Below are positions 1 to 5,853 of a stretch of DNA of 9,347 nucleotides, piece by piece (the first letter of the stretch is position 1; every line of letters starts with the position of its first letter). Both the position numbers and the translations under genes were made by a program. The stretch is from positions 1 to 9,347 of the forward strand of contig DAOVUR010000058.1 in NCBI GenBank assembly GCA_030632465.1. The letters are read 5' to 3'. The notes under the pieces are model-generated. The model was not told where the DNA came from and searched no databases. It saw only the letters and a list, made by a program, of their open reading frames with translations. Source of the DNA: a bacterium (lineage in GTDB: Bacteria > Verrucomicrobiota > Kiritimatiellia > UBA8416 > CAMZLY01).

Positions 1-3000
1 GCGAAGCGTTCTTCTACGATTCTATCAGCTTTGGCAAGTAACTCTTTTGAGTTTTCTGGTTTTGTGTTTGTTAAAACACGGAACCGGTTCTCTTTAAGAG
101 CATGCTCACTGAACTTCATAGTAGGCTTCTTGCTATCTAGGATGAATGGGTTTTTACCCTGAGCTGTTAGCTCTGGGTTGTAGCGGTATAGTGGGTAGTG
201 ACCTGACTTAACAGCTTCATCCTGCGCTTCGTAACCCTTCTTCATATCGATACCATGTGCAATACAGTGTGAGTATGCAAGGATCAGTGATGGTCCATCA
301 TAAGCTTCTGCTTCGATGAAGGCCTTTACTACCTGATTTGCATTTGCTCCCATTGCAACTGTAGCAACATATACGTCACCATAAGTCATTGCCATCAGTC
401 CAAGTTCCTTCTTCATTGAAGGCTTACCAGAAGCAGCAAACTTGGCTACAGCACCCATTGGTGTTGATTTTGAAGCTTGTCCACCTGTATTGGAATATAC
501 TTCTGTATCAAGTACGAGCACGTTGATGTTACGTCCTGATGCTAATGTATGATCTAGACCACCGTAACCGATATCGTATGCCCAGCCATCACCACCAACA
601 ATCCAGATGGATTTCTTGACGAGGTAATCGGCAAGTGTGAATAGGTGCTTGCAGCTTGTGCAATCGCATTTTTCGAGTTGAGCTTTTAGTTCTGCAACAC
701 GTTTACGTTGTGCTTCGATTAGGTTCTTTGTTGACTGATCAGCATCAAGTACTGCTGTTAGCAGTTCGTCTGATACATCAGCACAACCATCTTCACCCTT
801 AACAGTTTCGGCAAGTTCACGTGCATAAGCTGTGAACTTATCTACTGTTAGGCACATACCAAGACCAAACTCTGCGTTATCTTCGAAGAGTGAGTTGGAC
901 CATGCTGGGCCACGTCCATCTGGACGAGTACAGTATGGTGTTGTTGGTAGGTTACCACCGTAGATGGATGAGCAACCTGTTGCGTTAGCAATAAGTGTGC
1001 GGTCACCGTATAACTGTGTTAGCAGTTTGATATATGGTGTTTCACCACAACCTGCACAAGCACCGGAGAACTCGAAGAGTGGCTGAGCCATCTGACTTCC
1101 CTTGATTGTTGCAACGTTGTAGAGATCTGAATCTACTTCTGGAACTGTAAGGAAGAATTCAAAGTTTGTCTCTTCTTGTTCGCGGATTGGAAGTTGTGGT
1201 TCCATGTTGATGGCGCGACGGCCTGTCTCCTGTTTATTTTCGTCACGTTCGCGACCAGGGCACATCTCAACACAAATTCCGCAACCAGTACAATCTTCTG
1301 GAGCAACTTGAACAGTGTACTTCATGCCGGCATAATCTTTACCCTTAGCATCAAGTGACTGGAAGCTCTCTGGAGCGCTATCAAGTGCTTTTGGATCGTA
1401 TGCTTTGATACGAATTGCAGCATGTGGGCAAACTAGTGAACAACGTCCGCACTGAATACATAGCTCTGTATCCCATGCTGGTACATCAACAGCGATATTA
1501 CGTTTTTCGTACTGAGTTGTTGATGTCGGCCATGTTCCATCAGCAGGCATCTTGCTTACTGGTAGAGAATCACCTTCTTGACGCATTAGTACTGCTGTTA
1601 CATCCTGTACGAATTCAGGAGCATCGGTAGCTACTGTTGCTGGCATGTTTACTTTACCTGCAACTGCGGCTGGAACGTCCACCTGCTGCATACCGGCAAC
1701 AGCACCATCAACAGCGCTATAGTTCATTTGAACAATAGAGTCACCTTTTTTGCTGTATGACTTCTTGATTGCATTTTTCAGTGAAGCTACTGCTTGTTCG
1801 CTAGGTAGGATTCCTGAGATATCAAAGAAGCATGCCTGCATAATTGTATTGATGCGAGCGCCTAGTCCAAGATCGTGAGCAATTTTGATTGCATCGATTA
1901 CGTAGAACTTAATCTTCTTATCGATGATCTGCTGCTCGATTCTGTCTGGCATATGGTTCCATACTTCTGCTGCTGAGTAAGGACTTGCAAGTAAAAATAC
2001 TGCGCCTTCTTTAGCATTTGCGAGCATATCGTATTTCTCTAGGAACGAGAAGTTATGACATGCAACGAAGTTTGCATTTTTGCATAGGTATGGGCTGCGG
2101 ATTAGATCTTTACCAAAACGTAGATGTGATACTGTCATAGCTCCGGCTTTTTTCGAGTCATATACGAAATAGCCCTGTGCATAGTTTTCTGTATCTGTAC
2201 CAATGATCTTGATTGAGTTTTTGTTAGCACCAACAGTACCATCAGATCCTAGGCCGTAGAACATGCCTTCGAAGCGGTCTTCTACATCAATCTTCCAGGA
2301 TGCATCAACATCAAGACTTGTGTTTGTCACGTCGTCGTTGATACCAACAGTGAAGTGGTTCTTAGGAGTTTCTGCTGAAAGGTTATCAAAGATAGCCTTA
2401 ACCATTGCAGGTGTGAATTCTTTTGAGCCCAAGCCGTAACGACCACCAACAATTTTTGGCCAGTTGTCATTTTTGTACCACTTGCTCTCCATAGCTTCAC
2501 CAAGAGCGGAGCGTACATCGATGTATAGAGGTTCGCCAATTGAGCCAGGCTCTTTTGTGCGGTCTAGTACGCAGATCGATTTAACTGATGCAGGTAGTGC
2601 TTCAGCAAACGCTTTCACGTCAAACGGACGATATAGACGTACTTTTAGTACACCAACTTTTTCGCCATTTGCGTTCATGTAGTCAACAGTTTCATGCACT
2701 GTTTCTGCGCCTGAGCCCATGATAACAATAAGTTTTTCTACATCAGGAGCACCAACATAGTCGAATAGGTTGTATTGGCGACCTGTCATTTTTGCTAGTT
2801 TGTCCATGTTCTTCTGGACGATATCAGGTGTAACTTCGTAATATTTGTTAACAGTTTCACGACCCTGGAAGTATACGTCAGGATTTTGTGCTGTACCACG
2901 GATAGATGGTGCATCTGGTGTTAGACCACGTTCGCGGTGCGCAAAGACAAGATCATCATCTATCATAGCGCGGATTGTTTCCCGTGATAGTTGATCTACT

Positions 3001-3548
3001 TTCTGTATCTCATGTGAGTTACGGAATCCATCAAAGAAGTGCACGAAAGGAATACGTGATTCTAAAGTAGATGCGTGTGAGATAAGGGCCATATCGCCAA
3101 TTTCCTGAATGCTACTTGCAGCAAGTAGTGCCCAGCCTGTTGAACGAACTGACATTACGTCTGAGTGATCGCCGAAAATGGATAGTCCTTGGCAGGCGAT
3201 TGAACGTGCTGACACATGGAAAACTGCAGCAGTAAGTTCGCCGGCAATTTTGTACATGTTAGGAATCATGAGCAACAATCCCTGGGATGCTGTAAATGTT
3301 GTTGTCATAGAACCGGTAGTAAGTGAACCATGAACTGCGCCAGCAGCTCCACCTTCGGATTGCATTTCTACTACATCAGGAACTGTGCCCCAAATATTTT
3401 TTACACCAGCAGCACTAAGTTCATCTGCTGTTTCCCCCATCCCTGAAGATGGTGTAATAGGGTAGATAGCACATACTTCGCTAAGTGCGTGAGCTACTTG
3501 AGCTGCGGCTGTGTTACCATCAATCATAATCATGTTTTTATCTGACAT
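1..3548 (-). CDS. nifJ: Pyruvate:ferredoxin (flavodoxin) oxidoreductase, single-chain, C-terminus cut by window edge
   Basis: This enzyme oxidises pyruvate with CoA to acetyl-CoA and CO2, passing electrons through thiamine diphosphate and three 4Fe-4S clusters to ferredoxin or flavodoxin in the cytoplasm. I read one open frame of 1182 codons with no internal stop. The N-terminal pyruvate-binding motif YPITPSS is at residues 29-35. Two ferredoxin-type cluster motifs follow: C697xxCxxCxxxCP and C753xxCxxCxxxCP. The proximal cluster cysteines are C831, C834, C859 and C1095, with spacing that fits the family. The thiamine diphosphate site is GGDGWAYDIG around D987, followed by EVYSNTGGQ. The start ATG at 3548 is preceded by AAGGAGA at good spacing. 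The length is near the family's usual 1170-1200 residues, so the stop should lie just beyond position 1. It is downstream of the aldolase on the same strand. An extra CxCxxC cluster at residues 961-966 is odd. The gene name nifJ implies no role in nitrogen fixation here. Confidence 0.97.
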   Translation of the reverse strand, partial: MSDKNMIMIDGNTAAAQVAHALSEVCAIYPITPSSGMGETADELSAAGVKNIWGTVPDVVEMQSEGGAAGAVHGSLTTGSMTTTFTASQGLLLMIPNMYKIAGELTAAVFHVSARSIACQGLSIFGDHSDVMSVRSTGWALLAASSIQEIGDMALISHASTLESRIPFVHFFDGFRNSHEIQKVDQLSRETIRAMIDDDLVFAHRERGLTPDAPSIRGTAQNPDVYFQGRETVNKYYEVTPDIVQKNMDKLAKMTGRQYNLFDYVGAPDVEKLIVIMGSGAETVHETVDYMNANGEKVGVLKVRLYRPFDVKAFAEALPASVKSICVLDRTKEPGSIGEPLYIDVRSALGEAMESKWYKNDNWPKIVGGRYGLGSKEFTPAMVKAIFDNLSAETPKNHFTVGINDDVTNTSLDVDASWKIDVEDRFEGMFYGLGSDGTVGANKNSIKIIGTDTENYAQGYFVYDSKKAGAMTVSHLRFGKDLIRSPYLCKNANFVACHNFSFLEKYDMLANAKEGAVFLLASPYSAAEVWNHMPDRIEQQIIDKKIKFYVIDAIKIAHDLGLGARINTIMQACFFDISGILPSEQAVASLKNAIKKSYSKKGDSIVQMNYSAVDGAVAGMQQVDVPAAVAGKVNMPATVATDAPEFVQDVTAVLMRQEGDSLPVSKMPADGTWPTSTTQYEKRNIAVDVPAWDTELCIQCGRCSLVCPHAAIRIKAYDPKALDSAPESFQSLDAKGKDYAGMKYTVQVAPEDCTGCGICVEMCPGRERDENKQETGRRAINMEPQLPIREQEETNFEFFLTVPEVDSDLYNVATIKGSQMAQPLFEFSGACAGCGETPYIKLLTQLYGDRTLIANATGCSSIYGGNLPTTPYCTRPDGRGPAWSNSLFEDNAEFGLGMCLTVDKFTAYARELAETVKGEDGCADVSDELLTAVLDADQSTKNLIEAQRKRVAELKAQLEKCDCTSCKHLFTLADYLVKKSIWIVGGDGWAYDIGYGGLDHTLASGRNINVLVLDTEVYSNTGGQASKSTPMGAVAKFAASGKPSMKKELGLMAMTYGDVYVATVAMGANANQVVKAFIEAEAYDGPSLILAYSHCIAHGIDMKKGYEAQDEAVKSGHYPLYRYNPELTAQGKNPFILDSKKPTMKFSEHALKENRFRVLTNTKPENSKELLAKADRIVEERF

Positions 3549-3590
3549 CTGTTTCTCCTTGTTTTGCCGGTGTTCTGTGCCGGACACGTT

Positions 3591-3643
3591 AGCACCCTCT
3601 TTATTGCGCATATCGGTATGATAGACGTTTTCCGGAGGGTGCT
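3591..3643 (-). other. Inverted repeat between the aldolase and oxidoreductase genes
   Basis: AGCACCCTC at 3591-3599 and GAGGGTGCT at 3635-3643 form a perfect 9-bp stem around a 35-nt loop. A small inner stem, CATA/TATG, lies within the loop. On the minus-strand transcript the structure starts about 15 nt after the aldolase stop. No T-run follows either arm, so it does not match a Rho-independent terminator. It may protect or separate the aldolase message, or act as a protein-binding site ahead of the oxidoreductase. The function is inferred only. Confidence 0.4.
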
Positions 3644-3658
3644 TAAAGTTTTGTTTAA

Positions 3659-4603
3659 TTATAGAGTTTTGCGAAGATCGTCAACCTGTCCTGCACTGCC
3701 GAGTACTTCGTTTTTATGAACGATATATTTAGCATATTCGCTCATGAAGACTTTTCCTGCTGGACGCAGGTCGAATACTTCTGGCTGATCACGGAACATT
3801 TCACGATGTACGCGACACCATACCAAGCGACCATCTGTATCGATATTTACTTTAGTTACACCCATTGGTGCAGCTTTAGAAATATCTTCCTCTGCAACAC
3901 CTTTTGCACCACCAAGTTTACCGCCAGCAGCGTTGATGCGTTCAACTTCGTCCTGTGGAACAGAGCTTGAACCGTGCATTACGATTGGGAAACCAGGAAC
4001 TAGTTTTGTGATCTCTTCGATTACTTCAAAGTGTAGACCCTGTGATGTTGTGAATTTGTATGCGCCATGACTTGTACCGAATGCGCAAGCAAGACTGTCA
4101 CAACCACTACGTTCGATAAACTCTTTAGCTTCTGAAGGCACTGTTAAGTTAGCGCTCTCTTCGCTTACTACGATATCTTCTTCTACGCCACCGAGCTGAC
4201 CAAGTTCAGCTTCTACAGAAATACCTTTAGCATGAGCAGCATCAACTACACGTTTAGTGATAGCGATGTTTTCGTCAAAAGACTCATGGCTAGCATCAAT
4301 CATAACAGAGCTGTAGAAACCGCTGTTGATACAGTCCATTGCAGCTTCTTCTGTGCCATGGTCTAGATGTACAGCAAAGATTGCGTCAGGGAAGATCTCA
4401 TCAGCAGAACGAATCATGCCTTCAAGCATACGTTTATCAGTATAGCCGCGTGCGCCACGTGAGATCTGGATGATAAAAGGAGCTTTGCTTTCAATACAGC
4501 CTTCGAATAGACCCATGATCTGTTCTGCATTATTGATATTATAGCCACCCACTGCATATTTACCATAAGCGTGGTCAAATAGTTGTTTTGTTGTTACGAT
4601 CAT
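3659..4603 (-). CDS. fba: Class II (zinc-dependent) fructose-bisphosphate aldolase
   Basis: This cytoplasmic enzyme reversibly cleaves fructose 1,6-bisphosphate to dihydroxyacetone phosphate and glyceraldehyde 3-phosphate in glycolysis and gluconeogenesis. The 314-residue protein covers the whole TIM-barrel fold. The motif AVHLDHG at 77-83 supplies the catalytic Asp81 and zinc ligand His82. The other zinc ligands are His179 in GTSHGAYKF and His210 in VMHGSSSVP. EAELGQLGG (131-139) and KVNIDTDGR (251-259) are the usual substrate and metal-site motifs. The ATG at 4603 is supported by AAGGAGA about 8 nt upstream. The length suits the shorter class II subgroup. Closely related families such as tagatose-bisphosphate aldolase share these motifs, but glycolytic aldolase is more likely beside a pyruvate oxidoreductase. 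It is the first gene of the minus-strand block, with its own promoter at 4688-4715. Nothing is broken or unusual. Confidence 0.95.
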   Translation of the reverse strand: MIVTTKQLFDHAYGKYAVGGYNINNAEQIMGLFEGCIESKAPFIIQISRGARGYTDKRMLEGMIRSADEIFPDAIFAVHLDHGTEEAAMDCINSGFYSSVMIDASHESFDENIAITKRVVDAAHAKGISVEAELGQLGGVEEDIVVSEESANLTVPSEAKEFIERSGCDSLACAFGTSHGAYKFTTSQGLHFEVIEEITKLVPGFPIVMHGSSSVPQDEVERINAAGGKLGGAKGVAEEDISKAAPMGVTKVNIDTDGRLVWCRVHREMFRDQPEVFDLRPAGKVFMSEYAKYIVHKNEVLGSAGQVDDLRKTL

Positions 4604-4687
4604 TGTTCACTTCTCCTTATTAGTTAATTATCAATACCACTTACCTTTATATACCAAAAAACTTGGTCCTCATAAAAGACGTGGCAA

Positions 4688-4715
4688 ACTATACAATAAT
4701 ATCACGATTGGTCAA
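4688..4715 (-). promoter_or_regulatory. Sigma70-type promoter for the aldolase gene
   Basis: Read on the minus strand, TTGACC (4715-4710) and TATAGT (4693-4688) are separated by 16 bp. This is a close match to the housekeeping -35 and -10 consensus. Transcription would begin near 4680, giving a leader of about 75 nt before the aldolase start. It may also drive the oxidoreductase gene downstream. Confidence 0.6.
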
Positions 4716-4847
4716 CCTAAAAAGAGCGCTGAAAGGTGCAAAATTATCAGTTTTGATCTATTGATGTAGATTTTAGTCGGTAAATGTGGTTAGTCGGGGA
4801 TATTGGTGATTAAGGGGCTGTCAAGCAATGATCTATGTTAGTCCTGT

Positions 4848-4861
4848 AAACACGCATGTTT
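4848..4861. repeat. Short imperfect palindrome AAACACGCATGTTT upstream of lemA
   Basis: The arms AAACA and TGTTT flank CGCA. A second site of the same size and with the same ACGCAT core lies at 4917-4930 (TTTATACGCATAAA), overlapping the lemA promoter spacer. They could be paired operator half-sites or a coincidence of AT-rich sequence. Confidence 0.2.
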
Positions 4862-4912
4862 GATGGCTAGAGATTCTCTGAACGAGGAGTTTTGAAAAGG
4901 TTGCTTTTTGGG

Positions 4913-4942
4913 TTGTTTTATACGCATAAACCTGTGTAGTAT
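4913..4942 (+). promoter_or_regulatory. Probable sigma70-type promoter for lemA
   Basis: TTGTTT at 4913-4918 and TAGTAT at 4937-4942 are separated by 18 bp. The transcript would start close to 4950, leaving a short leader with AAAGGAG at 4958-4964, 8 nt before the lemA ATG. The palindrome at 4917-4930 overlaps the -35 edge and spacer, a position where a repressor could act. The match is moderate. Confidence 0.45.
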
Positions 4943-4972
4943 GAGCGCAATATAGATAAAGGAGATGTAAAA

Positions 4973-5572
4973 ATGAGTAATGGAGTGATTGGTTTAGTTG
5001 TATTGGTGGTAATTATTGTTGTTGTTGGCTTACTTTGTGTAGGGATCTACAATAAGCTGGTTGCTTTACGTAACAGATTTAAGAATGCTTTTGCTCAGAT
5101 TGATGTCCAGCTGAAGCGGCGTTATGATCTTGTGCCGAATCTTGTTGAGACAGCAAAAGGTTATATGAAGCATGAAAGTGAAACACTTGAAGCTGTTATT
5201 GCTGCTCGTAATCAGGCTTCCGCTGCTAGTACTACAGCTGCCGCTGATCCTGGTAATGCAATTGCGATGCAGGGATTACTTGGTGCTGAATCTGCATTAA
5301 CGGGTGCTATGGGCAAACTCATGCTTACCGTTGAGCGCTATCCTGACCTGAAAGCTAATCAGACTATGTCTCAGCTAATGGAGGAGCTTACATCTACAGA
5401 GAATAAAATCGCCTTTGCTCGTCAGGCTTATAATGATTCTGTTATGGTTTACAACACAACACGCGAAACATTCCCGAATGTAATTCTTGCTGGACCTATG
5501 GGCTTTGCTACAGCAACTCTATTTGAGATTAAGAGTGAAGTAGAGCGCGAAGCTGTAAAGGTGGCGTTTTAA
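4973..5572 (+). CDS. lemA: LemA family membrane protein
   Basis: LemA proteins are single-pass membrane proteins with a helical-bundle domain. Their biochemical role is unsettled, but they often sit beside HtpX-type proteases. This 199-residue protein has one hydrophobic N-terminal segment (about residues 4-26). The family signature follows: YNKLVALRNRFKNAFAQIDV, then QLKRRYDLVPNLVETAKGY and HESETLEAVIAARN (residues 26-80). The later conserved helix ENKIAFARQAYNDSVMVYN (143-161) and the FP motif at 167-168 are present. The length is normal for the family. The start is fixed by AAAGGAG 8 nt upstream and by the membrane segment that begins right after it. The C-terminal VEREAVKVAF lacks the longer tail some members have. 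The M48 protease gene follows on the same strand after a 281-bp repeat-filled spacer, so the two may be co-transcribed. No terminator is visible directly after it. Confidence 0.95.
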   Translation: MSNGVIGLVVLVVIIVVVGLLCVGIYNKLVALRNRFKNAFAQIDVQLKRRYDLVPNLVETAKGYMKHESETLEAVIAARNQASAASTTAAADPGNAIAMQGLLGAESALTGAMGKLMLTVERYPDLKANQTMSQLMEELTSTENKIAFARQAYNDSVMVYNTTRETFPNVILAGPMGFATATLFEIKSEVEREAVKVAF

Positions 5573-5573
5573 T

Positions 5574-5594
5574 AATTACGAATTACGAATTACG
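5574..5594 (+). repeat. Three tandem copies of AATTACG
   Basis: The 7-bp unit AATTACG is repeated exactly three times (5574-5580, 5581-5587, 5588-5594), beginning two bases after the lemA stop codon. Perfect short arrays like this can change copy number by slippage. Confidence 0.9.
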
Positions 5595-5600
5595 AAAGGA

Positions 5601-5653
5601 TGCGGTGCGCTATACAGGGATTTTACCACGAATGTCACGAATTACACGAATGA
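5601..5653 (+). repeat. Composite repeat, copy 1
   Basis: The copy starts with TGCGGTGCGCT (5601-5611), then GGGAT (5617-5621), then three 9-bp tandem units of the form CACGAATxx (5627-5653). The same order of parts recurs at 5775-5827, with the tandem units more diverged, and starts again at 5827. Confidence 0.75.
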
Positions 5654-5670
5654 AAGACTTTGCGACGGTG

Positions 5671-5720
5671 ATGGCGTTTATTTGTTTGTCTCGCAGTCTC
5701 GACAATCAAATGCACGCCAT
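5671..5720. repeat. Imperfect inverted repeat, 20-bp arms with a 10-nt loop
   Basis: The arms at 5671-5690 and 5701-5720 pair at 17 of 20 positions: ATGGCGT with ACGCCAT, then ATTTG with CAAAT, then TTGTC with GACAA. The loop is TCGCAGTCTC. No T-run follows on either strand, so a simple terminator is unlikely. It would fold stably in RNA and looks like the core of a small palindromic element (REP- or MITE-like). Which of these it is cannot be settled from one copy. Confidence 0.65.
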
Positions 5721-5739
5721 GCAGGCATTCTAAAAAACT

Positions 5740-5767
5740 ATTCACTGTTCACTATTCATTATTCACT
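5740..5767 (+). repeat. Four tandem ATTCACT-type heptamers
   Basis: The units are ATTCACT, GTTCACT, ATTCATT and ATTCACT. Two are identical and two differ by one base. The array is a second 7-bp-period repeat in the same spacer, unrelated in sequence to the AATTACG array. Confidence 0.85.
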
Positions 5768-5774
5768 GCTTTAA

Positions 5775-5827
5775 TGCGGTGCGCTCTGAAAAAGGGATAA
5801 CTACGAAATACACGGAAAGCGCGAAAC
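5775..5827 (+). repeat. Composite repeat, copy 2
   Basis: TGCGGTGCGCT (5775-5785) is identical to copy 1. GGGAT follows at 5794-5798, then degenerate 9-bp units with ACGAAA, ACGGAA and GCGAAA cores (5803-5827). The overall span matches copy 1. The differences are concentrated in the linker and the 9-bp units. Confidence 0.7.
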
Positions 5828-5851
5828 GGTGCGTTATGTAAAGGGGATAAT
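5827..5851 (+). repeat. Composite repeat, truncated copy 3 carrying the protease ribosome-binding site
   Basis: CGGTGCGTTATGTAAAGGGG resembles the head of copies 1 and 2, and ATAA follows as in copy 2. The run AAAGGGG at 5840-5846 lies 7 nt before the ATG at 5854 and is the only visible Shine-Dalgarno sequence for the protease gene. The 9-bp array that follows in copies 1 and 2 is absent, and the coding sequence begins there instead. Confidence 0.55.
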
Positions 5852-5853
5852 TT

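Larger units (their letters stand above)
4604..4972. other. Divergent intergenic region between the aldolase and lemA genes
   Basis: This 369-bp gap separates genes transcribed away from each other. It contains a minus-strand promoter for the aldolase near 4688-4715 and a probable plus-strand promoter for lemA near 4913-4942. The aldolase leader, about 75 nt, includes a short ACCAA/TTGGT stem at 4653-4667. Two 14-bp imperfect palindromes centred on ACGC/CGCA lie at 4848-4861 and 4917-4930. I found no convincing small gene or structured RNA in the middle part (about 4720-4845). Confidence 0.6.

Noticed and set aside
1176..2682. Several 60-72 residue open frames on both strands inside the pyruvate oxidoreductase gene
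   Set aside because: They lie wholly within a continuous, strongly conserved reading frame and have no family features or ribosome-binding sites of their own.
5650..5733. A 28-codon open frame (27 residues) in the lemA-protease spacer
   Set aside because: It has no ribosome-binding site, and it overlaps the end of a tandem array and both arms of an inverted repeat. The frame is most simply a by-product of the repeat, so it is mentioned under the hairpin finding only.
5573..5853. A CRISPR array in the repeat-rich spacer
   Set aside because: The repeats are of several different kinds, short and directly abutting, with no uniform 20-40 bp repeats separated by unique spacers and no cas genes.
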